NCBI RefSeq assembly: GCF_964340395.1 | Contig: NC_135568.1 | Location: 2,755,001-2,817,500 of the forward strand | Direction of reading: 5' to 3' | DNA length: 62,500 nucleotides | From: Glandiceps talaboti | Lineage: Eukaryota > Hemichordata > Enteropneusta > Spengelidae | Shown: piece by piece, positions 1 through 14,640 of the stretch | How the letters are laid out: each line of letters opens with the position of its first letter | Numbering within the stretch: position 1 is the first letter of the stretch | Notes under the pieces: generated by a model | What the model saw: only the letters and a program-made list of their open reading frames with translations | Databases searched by the model: none | What the model was told of the DNA's origin: nothing | Position numbers and translations under genes: made by a program

Positions 1-2913
1 CATATTTACATGCACAAACACAGACAACGAAAGCCGTGTTCAGTTGATACAATTAATATGATAGTAATATTAATAACAACAGATATTACAGTGTAGGTTA
101 TTGCCTTGACTACTGTGTTTTGCAATGGCCATACATCTGACCCATAAGCGATATGAAGCATTGCATAGATATCTCCAAAGCATTATATGATAACGTTTTT
201 AGATTGCAAGTATACTAATCTCATCTAAATGTAGCTCTTGTCAATGGCCATGGTTTTAAGTGATTTTTACAACCTCATCCCAGCTTAACATCAATAGAAT
301 ATCTCATCTACCTGACTTGAATTTGTTTTCTTTAATTCCCACGAGGATATCGTTTTATGAGATAATAGATTCAAACAGAAAGTAGGAATTCGTAGTCGTG
401 GGTCACACCTAATTGATATCTCTTCTGAAAGTGGTTGCACTACATTGTCAACTAGTTTAGGAATAAAATATTCAATTTTAAGTTTTTCTTGTTTGTACAT
501 TAAGTACTGACACGTTGTCACCAGAAGACTGTATCGATTGGCAGGTTCAAAATGGCTATTGTGTTCATTTGCGAAAGAAACTGTAACGTCGGTCATATAT
601 TGCTGAAAGTTGGTATTTCTTTTGCCAAAAATATGTTATTTATCCACCTATTGTAGCACATGTTTATTCTTTGGACCTTTCTTTATATGAATAAATAATG
701 GCCACTGGTTGGGTTTCTGCTTTCTCTCACAGTGCAGCAGCTACTCATTGTTGTAAAAAAAGAACGTCACACGTGTTTCATTAACAATCTGATTATTTAA
801 TAGTTGTGTGTGGATCGCACTCTAACAAATACCACTCCTGAACCAGTATGTTCTGCTATCAAATACGTTCATTTACGTATTATATTTGTTGGCAGTTTTT
901 GAATTAGGCTAAATTAGTTTGACTTTTACTAATTTTTAATTGGATCAGTCTACATCGTCTACTGGAATAAAGGGTTAAGGAACCGACGCGATACCAGACA
1001 TCAGCCACACCACATGAAAGGTTCAATGCGAAAGAACCATGCTTGTATTTATGTATTTCAATTGAATATATCCATCCATGTCCAGTTTTTTCGGTCCACC
1101 GAACGCTCTGGATACCTTTAGTATGTTTAGTGTTTAAGCTGCTTTCAACGCAATTTTCGTCTATGTAATATTTACAAAAATACATTAATACTTGATAAAG
1201 AACGATAATCACTAAAGTCCACTGACTGTCTTGGAAATTACACAATCTTTTACGTAAGAACAGAATCAATATTAGGCATAGTTTAGTAAGTGTATTAGGC
1301 TGTACTTATTAAACTTTCAGCAATTTCGTTCACAATTTCCCATTTAGTGGGTCATTTACATATTTTATTTACATCACAGTCAATATATCGCATGTTTTAG
1401 TCTATTATCAATTCCCTCGTCATCTGTGTACCATGGCGTGAGATTTATCACTATGATACTAAATGACGTGCAGGAGGAAACAACGATAGACTTTCTGAAA
1501 TATTTAAAGATGAACACACTCTAGAGAATGCTGTTTTCTAAGAACTACTGATAACTGAAACTCGTAAATGCTTAACATAACACCAGCTCTTTAAACCTAG
1601 GTTTACTCCACTAGTACTTTTGAATAATTAGTAGTGACAAGACATGCATATGGTTAATCTATGAACTTTTACCTTGTAAATATAAATTAATTTACTCGTC
1701 TTCATGAATTTTCTGAAGTAGTTCATACAATGCAAATAACGTTTAGGGTGATAATGATACATCTAACCATAAAACTGTCACATGATTGTTCTTGTTCTAT
1801 GAATAATTAACAACTTGTGTATGACTTTTACATCCATCAAAGTCACTCCATTGTATTGTCACCCGTCAATCCTATTTCTATTCAAACATCTCCACAATAC
1901 GGATAAGATTAATGATTTTAAGGTAATATTTGGCGTACAATTCAAGTGTTATTTATATTCCACAAGGAACACCATCAATGGTTTGCTTTGAAACTCTGAT
2001 ATGTATTTTGCACTTACCGCGATTGAGTGAAAAGAACGTGAGTGCAGACGACACTTTGTTACTTGTTCTATGGCAAACTCCTATGCATCCTACTTTTGCC
2101 CTGCCACAGAGCTTAAAACAGACTGGCTCAATCTTGAAATACATTTGTTAGATTACAATTATGTACAATTCAACCTATATATATATATAAGTTAGTAGTT
2201 GGTATGTCAACCAGCGACCCATGTTCCTTTAAATATGTCTTCCAATAAATTTCTCTAGTGATATAGAAATTTCCCCGAACAGAAATAGTAATTCATATTA
2301 ATTTGAGGTGTTTAGGAATAAGTCTGCCCTTAAATACAATAGTTATCGTTAGTATGTTAATGCTATAGTTTTACGACAAAATCAACTATGGCCCCCACTG
2401 AATGCAGCACTACTTGGGAAGTTGGACGGAAGTTGTGGAGGTAGACTTTTTTGTTACGGTAGACAGAAGTCACCTTAGTAAGTTGTTTGCAGTAACCATG
2501 CTCTGAGTATATACATAAATTATATTCTGACGTCATATCCAAACTTGGGTATTGCTTGACCTAGTTAAAAGTTACTACAACAATCGCAACATTTGTATTT
2601 AAATATTTCTAGTGGCACATTTTGTAATTCACATTTCGTTTTTTGAATACTGTATATAATACTGTAATACATGCAGCTTAAGAAGGTATCGTAGTAATTA
2701 TAACTTACATCTACTGTTCGTAATACCAAATATGAAATCATAAAATTTGTCAGTTCTCTAAATACAATTATAAAAGTACATTCACTCTTGCCTTCCTGTT
2801 AGTATTGATATTGATGTATATCATGTGAGGACCAAAGGTCATTTCGATACGGCTCGTTTCCTTTACAAAGTTCGAAAGATCAGGGATAAGTTCCCCCCTG
2901 GCCACTAGATTAG
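1..2913. other. AT-rich intergenic or intronic DNA, no supported gene
   Basis: No RNA gene or convincing exon was found. Two open frames of about 100-120 codons on the minus strand (291-596 and 904-1269) have no recognisable domain. Frames of this length are expected a few times by chance in 62 kb at this base composition. Confidence 0.5.
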
Positions 2914-3068
2914 CAACAACTCTACCTTACCCTGTATTCTCACGTGGTCAAGGACGCCATACTTTACAATTACTTGGGGATTTTGCCATGGAATGCCATC
3001 ACCTTGTGGGCATATCTCAAGGATAGGGAATGTGAAGAGGTTGACGTGGCTGAATACGTTATTCACAG
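2914..3068 (+). CDS. Candidate internal exon, fatty acid hydroxylase / alkylglycerol monooxygenase-like
   Basis: A pyrimidine run and TAG acceptor at 2911-2913 precede 155 open bases that end in a CAG|GTAATG donor (3069). The segment looks clearly more GC-rich than its surroundings, with GC-rich third positions. The translation contains LYNYLGILPWNAITLWAYL and ends VDVAEYVIHR. Alkylglycerol monooxygenases (TMEM195/AGMO family, di-iron membrane hydroxylases) carry a similar order: a Leu-Pro-Trp segment, then Asp-x-x-x-Tyr-x-x-His-Arg, the first half of the first His box. Here the conserved aromatic residues of that box are mostly replaced, and about four extra residues lie between the two motifs. 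The exon would leave in phase 2. I did not find the following HxxHH exon, so this may be a diverged gene fragment, a pseudo-exon or chance. The family call is from memory of the motif order only. Confidence 0.25.
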
Positions 3069-3268
3069 GTAATGTTCTTGGAAAATATTTGCCTTCAATC
3101 ATCGATTTCTCGGCATTTCTACGTAAACTATGAGCTTTTAGAGCGCTATGTCCATGAAACTCCCGCCATCTTCCATGAAACGTTGAGGTTGAAACGCATG
3201 TGCAGATATTTTACTAAGTGTCAAAATGACATATTTTACCTCCCTTAAGGAAGGCTTATGTTATACGC

Positions 3269-3360
3269 CAGTCAATCTGTCAGTCAGTCGGTCAGTCAGT
3301 CAGTCAGTCTGTTAGTCTGTCTTTCTGTCTGTCTGTCTGGCTGGCTTGCTGGCTGGCTGG
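3269..3360. repeat. Compound (GTCA)n-(GTCT)n-(GGCT)n microsatellite
   Basis: Period-4 tract whose unit shifts from GTCA to GTCT to GGCT along its length, each shift being a single base change kept in register. Confidence 0.85.
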
Positions 3361-4069
3361 TGTGCCTTTTAAAGTTTACGGCTTGTAATTATAGATACTC
3401 ATTTGCATAGTTAATGATATCCGGTAATTAGGCAATTCTTAAGAACGCATTCTTCAAGTATCATGCAATTTGGTCTATACGTTGATGATAACACAGTAAA
3501 TCTGTGTTATAAAGTTAGTTGTTGTGACTTACAATTTCAATGACATAAAGCACAGTTAATGACGCGGTAATTGGTCAATATCTTAGGAATGCAATCTTCA
3601 TAATCATGTAATTTGGTACACACATTGCTGAGTCATTTAGAAAATTAATTTCTTTTTTTTTACACTAGGTTCATTAATGTACAATAACATAAAGTTATCG
3701 TCAAGGAGAGATGACAGAGCTACGCTGACGCGGTATTTTGTAGGTATATAAATCAAGGTAATAAAATAATAAAATGATATATATATCACCAGGTAAAGGT
3801 CCCAATTGTAGATGACTTTAATTTCAATGTTTCCCTGCAGTAAATTTTCGAGATGAAGAATCGGAGCACGATTTATCGAAATCTAAATGCGTTATAAAAT
3901 ATACCCAGATGAATAAGTTAAAACATGTGAAGTATTAACCCTTTTTTGATATTCTGAGTAATTCAGTGTTTTTCCTACGATAATTGATATCCGTTACTGT
4001 TATTACTATTTTCCCAGGTACGTATTTAGCCTCAAAGACAAGGGCCAGCATTGTTAGCGAAACCTTTCG

Positions 4070-4070
<1 letters not shown>

Positions 4071-4122
<52 letters not shown>

Positions 4123-4150
4123 GCCTGTCAGTCAGTCAGTCAGTCAGTCA
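4071..4150. repeat. (GTCT)n-(GTCA)n microsatellite
   Basis: About 15 GTCT units followed by about five GTCA units, the same two motifs as at 3269 and 24404. Confidence 0.9.
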
Positions 4151-5464
4151 GATGTAGATACAAGACGCTCACATAAACTAAACACAAATGACAATAAAAG
4201 TAGGAGGTTAATAAAGCAAATCGTGCCCAGTTCACTACATCAGATTTTGATCAGATTGAGTGCACATTAAAGACATCGAAAACATTTTGCCGATCAGTAT
4301 ATCGTAATGGAGTGTCTCATACTATAAAATATAGTATACTACTAAAATATTTAAAAAGTCATCTTACATCACTACTTTCACTTCACTATACTTCATTACT
4401 CGTGTCTTTGAAAAGCAATATTTAATAATTAAAAGAATTACTCTTTGATAACACTTTCTGCGCATATCTTGTTCTCAATAGTTAAATGTGATGTTAACTA
4501 CACAGAGTATTGAATCTCGGGTCAAAGACCTTATGCTAAAATCGATTACTATCCACAGGTCATATTCAGATCCTTTGATTCTGTTCATTTTCTAGCGGAT
4601 TTGCAAAAGATATTGATTTTTGTTGTAATATACTCCTGCCTAGTATAACGACTTTACTCTTATTACAGTTAGTATTATACTTTATCCACGATAGTAATTT
4701 TAATAACATGTTCGAATGAGTATTATTTTCCCCTAAGTCAATGCTCTAGCAAAGTTACGCCATATTTCTTTTGTACATGTCCTTCCCAGCATGACTACGC
4801 TACCTGTAGATTAGCTCGAGATACTCACGTTCTGAGTATGCGTATACATTGAGTGTGTATACTTTGAATACTTACACAAACACATGCACACATACATATA
4901 CACATACATATATACACACAACGACAACATATACACACACGCACATATGTCTATCTGTCTGTCTCCTTCCCTTCCCCACTCTTTACTTCTGTCCATCTAT
5001 CTCTTTATATGATTTTTGTCTATCTCCCCGTTCTATCTCTCTCGTATTCAGTGATCTGCTCCAATGCCGAATCATACAAACTGAAATTCTATTATTGGCG
5101 TTCGAAATTCGGAAAAAAATCCTGAAGTATGCGTAAAGTAAGTATGGGTACGAATCACAATAACTATTATTTAAACCTCTATAATAATGACTCACACTAC
5201 TATAAACGTCTTTAAAAAAGAAATTATGTGGACAGTAAGTAGGTGTACTCAGGTGCTATAAACTTTGATCAAACGAGTAAAGGTATTCGTCTGTTGCGTT
5301 TTCGCAATTCCATTTCCGGATTACAACAGTAAGGTTTTGCTTGGTAAAAGTGACACTGTTCTGTTGTCCCATTTGGGAATATTGTGAACAAAATTCTGAG
5401 CGTAGTTTATTTAGATAGATTTTGAATAATTTAAAAAAAAAGTATTTACGGCATTGCCTGTAAG

Positions 5465-5465
<1 letters not shown>

Positions 5466-5522
<57 letters not shown>

Positions 5523-5523
5523 G
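5466..5523. repeat. (GTCT)n microsatellite
   Basis: Uninterrupted tetranucleotide run of about 14 units. Confidence 0.95.
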
Positions 5524-6950
5524 AGAAAAGACATATCATTTTCAGATAAAATGCAAAAGGTTTTATTTGCTCATTGAATATATTGTTATTAGGAGATGAA
5601 AAATTGCAATATAACTATCACACGGAAGATGGAGTGACAAACTCCCTCCCTTTGAAATACACCATAAACTATTTTGCAGCATCCATTGGAACCATTCATA
5701 TCTAGCGAATGTTGTCTAATTGTGTTTCCGGCCGAAATTGCAGTGTACATATGGAGTTATATGATGTAGCAATAGAACAAAGTGAAGGTCGAACTTCAAT
5801 AATGATTTTTTTTCTCAACATTTGGCAAGGGCTATAAATTAAAAGTAATTCTGAAAAGTGTATATTTCAGCTAACAAGTTTTATATTTTGTAAAATAGTA
5901 AAATTGACAATAGACAGGAAAATACAATCAAAACTTCATCATTTGTGTTTTGTATTTTTTATCAAATGAATAACAAGGTGGGTGGTGAGCCTTGACTCTT
6001 CATAATCGTTTGTCATATTCGCTTGAGTGATGAACGTATTGGGAAATGCATTAAGATTTCATACAGTGGGCGATAAATGAAAACTCCCACTTATCAATGG
6101 AATCGCCTTGATCGTTAAGTAATGAGATGCGCAGACTATTGAGTACTTCCCACATGTGTAGGGGGAACAAGCATAAAATTGTTGATGAGAACCCCACTTC
6201 ACTTATTAGCTGCTGCGCCGCTGAGAGGAGATAGTAACCGAGTAACTTCCTACAGTCACATTGCCAAGACTTGGACCGATACTTGCGGATTTCATCTCCC
6301 GTGCACTAAATCAGAGAACAGGTTGGTTTTATATAACAGTCCCTTCATCCTTTAAAAAAGAAAACTTTATTTTGGTATATGTTTTCAACTATTGGAATGG
6401 GAAAATTCATCTTTCATGAATATAACTGTGTTTTATTTGTCTTTATATTGTCATTAATATTTGTTTTTTTATCTGGATTTGAAGTTTCTCAATCACTCAA
6501 AGTAAGTTGATCGTTTTTTGGTATTTTGGAAAAAGTACACGAATTTTTTATTTTGATATAATTTGCGAAGCTTAGGTTTTATTCACTTTATGTTACTTTT
6601 CTAGTCATCTTATGTAGTGTGTAGGCAGAATATTGCACGATCTTAGTTTCTGAAGGACATAATTATGTCCATACAATTGATCTTATGTACGATACTATCT
6701 TTGATTAAGAGTAAGAACTTACAATATCTAGACTGAAAACAATAACTGATATTTTACTTTGAGGTTCATGAAATTGTGTGAATTTTTGTTGGTTAGGCAA
6801 ACTACTTATACGTCACTGATACGATTTAGGTGTGAGATTAGAGATAACTGTATTTTGAAAACGTCTATATGTTATACTAGTTACATTTAAAACCACTCTT
6901 CCATTTCTGTTAGCGACTCCAGAATCATTCAGATCCTCAAAGTGATATCT

Positions 6951-7126
6951 CTAGAATTCATGATATTTTTTGTTTATGACGAGACATGAACTTGAAACAA
7001 TATATTGGTCTGTGACCTGGAGCAGTTCGAATGTTTCACTAAAAATGTTTCTGGATTCATAACGGGACTTGCCTTTCAAATGTATATGGTACAGACAAGT
7101 ATTCCACACAACATTTCCACCCTGTA
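6951..7126 (-). CDS. Candidate terminal exon, no recognised family
   Basis: On the minus strand a good acceptor (pyrimidine-rich, ending CCTACAG) precedes an open frame that begins GGNVVWNTCLYHIHLKGKSR and runs 58 codons to a TAG at 6951. A weaker donor (CTCCAG|GTCACA) lies inside, so the exon could also end there. No domain is recognised and no AATAAA lies close downstream on that strand. Support rests on the splice site and codon-like composition only. Confidence 0.2.
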
Positions 7127-7334
7127 GGTTGTTAAAAAAGGATAACATGAAATATTTTTTATCATTGCTACATACTTCATTTTATAATGATCTGTAAAAT
7201 ACACACCATCTTTAAAAATCAACACTTTTTTTCTTCAATTTGCTCAATCGCAACGCACCAGGTATTAACTGAACAGATCGACCGGTACTTAGAACTTGAA
7301 CAAATGACAATAATTTCTTACTCTAGAGTGAAAA

Positions 7335-7641
7335 TACGAAAGCGGAAACCAAGCCTTCAACTAACTAAGGTAGACACAAACTAAAACGTTTGATGCGATA
7401 TGTTGTTATATTAAGTTATTGAATGACCATTGGTTTATTTATACTGACACTGACGATAGGGCGGTGTTTCCTGATGATCTTAAATGTTCAATTTTTGGTA
7501 CTTCTAATGTTTACACTATCTTGATTACAGGGTGATTATATCTCCACAACAGAGGTAACACTATCACCTACTTGTGTCACCTCAATTATTTTAGTTTGTG
7601 TCTATCTTAGTAACCCTAAAGCTCGGTTTCGATTTTCGTTA
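7335..7641. repeat. Long imperfect inverted repeat (fold-back element)
   Basis: The arm at 7335-7387 is the imperfect reverse complement of 7589-7641. The shared core is TAGTTTGTGTCTA[C/T]CTTAGT plus a GGTTTC...TTTCGT end. Arms of about 53 bp enclose about 200 bp, which fits a fold-back or MITE-like element. No clear target-site duplication was seen. Confidence 0.55.
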
Positions 7642-9512
7642 CTAAGTATACTGTGCACTATTACAATCTACTGTTGATCAAACTAACTGTTAATTCGACT
7701 TCCAAAGTAGCTGTAATGACCAACTAAATCACTTTCATTCTGTCTAAAGATAGAAAAAACACATCCATGCATACATTAGATTAGGACAAATTTGGAGCAT
7801 ACATGGACCCGTCACGATGGCACAAATGGAGATCTCTTAAATTCAACTGCTAAACAATGAAAGTCTTGTATGTATAGTTCGTTCAGAAACTCACGATCAG
7901 TTCACAGTATGCTCTAAGGAATTCTGCGGACATACTCACATTAGTACGGCTTTCAAATGACACAGTTACGGATTCAGTCAGTCAAATACTAATATTTACA
8001 ATGTAGACTTGATGGGGCTTACAACAAGCAAAGAAAGAAAACAAGAATGTACTTTTTTATACAGAGCACAGCAAATACTATCACATGCTGTCAAAGCACC
8101 CTACCGAGTACTAATGACGTGCGATGACAAAACCTTTTCGTTCATCCCCCTGGGCGGTATAGGTAGCGGGTAAAGTGTATCTGTCGGCGATGTTTGACGT
8201 TGGGTGAGTTCTCTGAATTCCTATCACGACAACACGTGTGTTCGTCACAGGAGATTTGAGTTCAAACTCGAGACACTGACTCCGCACGTCTTGGGAATTA
8301 AACCAGCGTCTGTGAGCGATGTGCAGATTAAAAACTGACGGCGGATAAGGAACTTACAAACACACTGTTGTCTTTGCGTACGTGTGTATGCAGTTCGAAC
8401 GTGATTCATTATACATAGGAGGTACATAATGATGTGCTTGTCATACACTTTTTAATTCAAATCGTTGAACTATTTTAAGAAGAATATTAAAACATGAATT
8501 ATGGTTCTCATAAATATTACATTTTGACAGTATTAGTAGAAATTAATATACTGCAAATACGTTCTTTCTAAGATATTTGTAATTGCGGCTCTGGTTATTA
8601 ATGAATGTGAATGAATGGTTAATAATCCAAACACATCCTGATACCCATCTAACTATTTCCAAAGCTTTTAATGAGACTTTTACATGGAGACATGGCATTC
8701 AGCTGTACCTTTTATTATTCAGTGTATTACAGTGTCGATTTTTTGTATCGATCTGTGATTTACAGAGTTGAAAACATGTTTAACTTTCTCACAAGTTACA
8801 TAATGATGGATATTTAGTCAATTTTACCAATGGCCATCAAAGAGGGGTGTTGTGACTATCGACAACCGAATCAGTATTGCAAAACATCTATTCTTCTTTA
8901 TCAGGAAATCGCTTTGAATTGATTACGGATCTTTTCTTTCTATTATAAGCATTCCTTTGCTTAAGTCCATATTGTGGTACATCATTAGAAACATGAATCT
9001 CGACAGCATCGGATATTTGAGGAGCTGAATATTTTTTTCAATTGCCTTTACCCCTTTTTTACTGAAAGAGTGCTAAGAAAACATCGCATAATTTGCGTGC
9101 CTGATTTTTACTTCAAAATTCTGTTCAACGTGTAGCTGAATGCCATGTTATTTAATAGACTGTTGCTTCTATGGCTCAATTTGTCACATCATATGTAGGA
9201 AATTATATGCAAAGCATTCTGTAAAAAAAGAGACCATGTTTCGTTGGGAGTAAAGCCCAAAGCAATTCTACGTACATCAGTGTACATACTAAGTTGACAT
9301 TTACAGTGCATAGTACCAGTATGAGAATACTGAATTTTCCAAATACCTCTTTGGAATAGTATTCCTACATCATTGTCAAAATTGCAGTTCACATAATTAC
9401 GTTTCAATAAAAAACAGAACGATTGAAGGAGAAAGATGAAAGTTAAACTGTGAAATCGTAGAATCGGATCTTCGTAACTCTATAAAAACTTGTTAAGATG
9501 AAATTTCCACCG

Positions 9513-9648
9513 GCCAACAAAGTTACAAACATCTGATGTTTCGGAAGTAACCATTCTAAGAGCTAAATCGTCACTCCGTCCAACAAAGTTAAAATAGCTA
9601 GCATTTTGGGGGTATCTGTTCTAAAAGCTAAATCCTCACACTGCTGAA
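9513..9648. repeat. Degenerate tandem duplication, about 67-bp period
   Basis: Two copies begin CCAACAAAGTTA (9513 and 9580). Each contains a version of CTAA(G/A)AGCTAAATC(G/C)TCAC. They are clearly diverged, so this is an old duplication. Confidence 0.6.
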
Positions 9649-11667
9649 AGTGTAGGAAAGTGCATGCTTTCACGAACAAACTAACACTAGAGATTGAACT
9701 AATTTAAGTCTAATGTTGTTATCTTTCAATAGTTGTCCCTAACAATAAATAGTTAAAGTACTCCATATATAGTCTAAAAATCCTGTGATAATTATTCAAT
9801 GAATATTTTATGAACCAAATTAGTCATTATAGCATGTTTTGTTTATACAAACAAAGCACGAACATACACTTTCATATGCAAGGCGTATTATCTCTGATAA
9901 TACGACACTCATTTCCGTTGTACACGTACGTCACACAAAGGAGTCAAAAGTAGGAATGGCAAAGTCTCAAATTATCAGTTTTCCGAATAGGTTTATAAAC
10001 GTCATGTTATCATATTTTATTCGTTTAAAATATATTACTCAAACGATGGTGTTCTGAAGAGCGTGAAGGGGAAAATTCTCCACAAATACTTTCAATTTTA
10101 AAACTAATCCTGATGTTTTTGAGTACTTGAATAATTCAGCGTAAAGCATAGAAGTACTTCAAGACGAATTTCCTAACATCTTTCGGCTCATTAAATAACA
10201 AAATCCTAATAATAGGTGTCTTAAGTCAAAATACCGTAAGAATGTAAAAGGAAGCCTCTCAGTTCAACATTTGAGATAGTACTTTAGATATCACAAGTTA
10301 AAATGGATTGCTTTCAGCGGCGTTTAATATTGCATTGCATACTTCAGACGCGCGCTGCTGCACCAGCTTCATTACTATTCATGAATACGAGAGCAGAAAA
10401 CGTTAACCCTTTCATAATTAGGGAGTATATAAAAGTTTGAATAACCTAAAAAGAATTTACAAGCTAATTTACATGTCTTTTAAAATAAAAAACATATGCC
10501 ACTCCCATAAAACTTTCTAAATAGACGTAATTAAGACTCTTTAACACGGAGAATGTTTGATAGTGTGATGAATGCGTCCAAGGTATCTAATTATCAATTC
10601 GTCACACGACTTCTTATTAAAGCGAACTTAGACTCTACATCCACACAGCGCACTGGGGAGTTTGACTAATTGCCACCAGGTACTGTACATTTCAGTTAGG
10701 ATGTACATGAGCAATTCTTCATAACTTTAATCTATTTCTCATATTCTACTGGCCAATTCCCATTAGTCACTTAAGACCATCGAACAGTATAATAATGTCC
10801 ATGGGTTTATGAGGGGTCACCCTCCTGCTGGCCTCAATCTGTTCAGAAACAAACTATCCGTAGGTGTCGTGTTTTACTCGATGACCTTGCCCTTACTGTA
10901 ATAACTCAGAAAATGAAAAAAAAAGTATAAATAATTAACAATTCATATTTTAATATAGAAGTATACTACGTTGAGATGTGACTGAGTTTTTACTTGTGGC
11001 GCCCTCATACGAGATTACTTGACCGCCTCTTTCAACTGTTATCTAATGTTCAGTGCATTTCGATAAAATGAAAACAAATCTTTGTATCTGTAATTTCTCA
11101 TTCAACTGTATAATACAAAACGTATGTATCAGGATAGAATTATAAAACGGCATAGTTTAGGGGTCAAGGGCTAAGCACACAACTTTAAAACCACCTTAGC
11201 CCATGAAATGTTGTACAAGGGCCCTATAATATCACATAAATTTATACCTAAGTAAAGGTTGAAAGTTATTACTTTAAATTTGTTTGGAATATTAAATCTC
11301 GCTTTTTGTAAAGAGTGATTGTATATGGGTCTCAGAATTGTTCTCAATCACGGTTAATCCTTAAAGAATAAACCCAAATTGTGTATAAGGTATGTTTATT
11401 TGTAATACACCAGAAGTCGAAACAGGTGATCGAATCATGGAATGCATTAAAAAGGGAATTAGTGATTTGGTGAGCTAGCGTTCAAGTCCACCGAGCAATG
11501 AACTTACGACGTACGCCTTACAGCTCAATGTTTAGGTACACTGGTAATATTCTGGCTGAACTTCTCATGATACTTTATAGTTGTACCGTGACAAGAGAAA
11601 TGATTATCGAGAGTGCGTGTGTATGAGAGAGAGAAGGAAAGAAAGAGAGATACTGTGACTGACTAGC

Positions 11668-11899
<232 letters not shown>

Positions 11900-14408
11900 A
11901 AACAGGCATACAGACAGTGATAAACACTGAAATACAGAAATGATCAGACAGACAGTCAGATAAACAGAGACGCAGGAAGTCACAGACTGACACAAAGATG
12001 GTCGATGGGAGACACAGAGAGAAAGACAAAAGGTCAGTTTGAGACATGAATAGATCAAACAGAACTGAACTTCAAGAGTTACTTAAATATATCTCTGATC
12101 GTATCTTAGGCGTGAGGTGAACATTTGGATATGACTTGGAGAGCAGAAAGTGTTACATTGAGTCGAGGTTGGCTCTTGAGACTTGTCTCTTACTTACTGT
12201 TAATAACCAAAGTATGAGAGCTAGTTTTAAGTGAAGCTCTTCATTGCTATCACAAATCAGCATCACACGTTAGGGATACGGGCTTTATTGACAAGTGCAA
12301 GTTGTCACCATATTTAAATGAGAAGTTTGACATTTTTCATTAACAACAGCTGTAACGTACATCTGCCTTTCACTTTAATAATTAAACCAATTATGATTAT
12401 TTTAAGATCATATTATTGTGTGATAGCTATTTAATTTCTGTTCTCGTTCTGACCTCTTGAAAAGGGCTAGTTTAAACAAAATTTCAACAACGATATGGCG
12501 TAATAAAACGAGAAATAACGCGATGATAATATCTTTCTCAATAAGTTGAAAGAACGAAATTGAACTTCACAAAACGCACAAAAATGATTAAAACTGTATT
12601 AACTCTGAAAATGAACACTGACCATTGATCTGAATGTCAATATTACCATTTTAAATTCTGTGCTAGTGAAATTATTTTAAAACCGATTAAAGATGTATGG
12701 CTTACTATCCAGCCTGGTGTATTTGAATGACACTCAGTATTCTGCAGCAATGAAATAAAACATTGATTAAAATTTGTGTCACCATTCCTAGCTAGATTTT
12801 CCATCTCCACATTAAAGTAATCATTATATCGCACGTACAGGCTCACCTGTGTAATGTGATATTCGATAAAGTTAAAACTTAAAAAATCGTCCAACTGGGA
12901 ATAAAAACACCCACGACGAATATTAACATTAAGCAAACCGCATCGTGCTTGAAATAAAATAATACTACGATACGGAACAGTGAATGAAAATACTTTATAT
13001 TAAACAAGGACGGTACTCGTGGTGTCTCTGAAGGGGTTACACCTAGTATGGAAGACTTAAAAATCAAGTATCACGGATTAGACTGACTTTAGTGGTACAT
13101 CTACATCTGAGGCCTTCACATGGGGAGAGATAACATGCACTACCATATGATAATAAACGTATATCTTCTAAGTAGAGGTAGACTACCAGTATGTTACTGT
13201 GGACCACTTTATAGCAAACTAATAGATCTAAAACAGACCCATAAAACATTACACACACGGCGATACATGTCTTGTACGCCCACATGAGTTGAGAAAGTGA
13301 AATTCGTTCGTTTAACTATATCACAACTATTTCATTTTCGCACTAATTTTGCATAATTACAGTTTTTTACCCAAAAAGTTTGCTAACTAATATCATCACA
13401 CAGTAAATCCATGTACGAGTTTCTGCTTTTGTTTTTGTACAATTACTAATACAAACAAAACAAAGTTAGCATAGAGCAAAAACAAACTAAAATAAGTGTA
13501 AAACTATTAAGTATAATTTTAACCTACTTTATATTAGTATCATAAAACTATTTACCATAATTGGCCAGTTATTAATTAATCTAGTTGATAATCAGTGATT
13601 AATTCTTTACATTGATATATTGGTAGCTTCAGTAATTGATCATTGTACATGTTTTGGCCCAATAATATTGTATCAAGAATATTGGATAGTTGCCAATTAA
13701 GAATAATTACAAACACGCCATTACTACGTTAGTTATTGCTAAAGGCACAATGTGAACCCAAAATATAAGCTATCGAAATATACTCCATGGACGATCATTT
13801 TAATATACTGTAAACCTACGACACCAAAGCCTAACTTGCGTATATTTCGCACAAAAAATAATCGCAAAAATAGGTAGTGACTGAAATGCCTTCATGTAAG
13901 CTAATAATTAGTCTTTGAGAACGTGCTGAAGACTGAAAATCGCAATATTTTGTAGTAGTGAAAATACATAGGTTTACGTTTTCACCAAGTTATCTGTAGA
14001 ATACAACTTAAAAATATCAAAACATGAATTATCTCGAACACAGAAATAATATAATTTAATGGAATTAATCTTCTTATTTCCATACATACTTGAGTATATT
14101 GCAAATGAAGAAACAACAGACTTAAAACTTAAAATATAAATATTGACAAAGAAGATTGGTGGTCAATGCAAAGTTCATTAGTTCATTGTATACATAATTG
14201 TTGTGTTATGACTGACAGTATTTAGAATTACGCTACACAATTGAATATTAAATATTATATGATGTAATGTTATACAGGATCGTATTTCATTTCTCTTATA
14301 CTAATATTACTACAACTACAGCACATTTTAAGTTAGTGTTCACTGTTCAAAAAGAAATCGCACATACTACACTTTAATATACCAAGGTTAAATGAATATT
14401 GTTTGAAA

Positions 14409-14640
14409 TAACCTGCCACCATGCAGACATCAAGAGTTACGCCCGCATGCCTGCGTTTAGTTAAAGTGCGTTTAAAAGGCTTATTTCAAGTAGATAAATG
14501 TAGTACGAATTACGACCTTACAATCTAGCACGTGTAGTTTGTTATTGGTTTCTGTGGATATATCAACAGATCCAGTAAAGATTATCCTGCAACGGGCTGT
14601 ATGTTCTTTGTGGTTGTGAATGTATCCATGGGTAGAATTA
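14409..14640. mobile_element. Dispersed repeat, copy 1 (unclassified)
   Basis: Shares patches with 29658-29890: TGCCACCATGCAGAC at one end, and further on GTAG[T/G]TTGTTATTGGT...CTGTATGT versus GTAGGTTCTTATCGGT...CTGTATGT. Both copies are in the same orientation. Indels break any common reading frame, so it behaves as an old non-coding interspersed element. Confidence 0.5.

Larger units (their letters stand above)
3069..6950. other. Non-coding stretch with tetranucleotide repeats
   Basis: AT-rich DNA with three (CTGT/CAGT)n tracts and a CA-rich patch near 4870-4945. A more GC-rich patch at about 6180-6321 is open in one frame and ends AACAG|GTTGGT. It has no recognisable domain, so I do not call it. 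Confidence 0.5.

Noticed and set aside
11460-11510. GTTCAAGTCC near 11,482, similar to a tRNA B box
   Set aside because: No cloverleaf could be drawn around it and no A box lies at the right distance.
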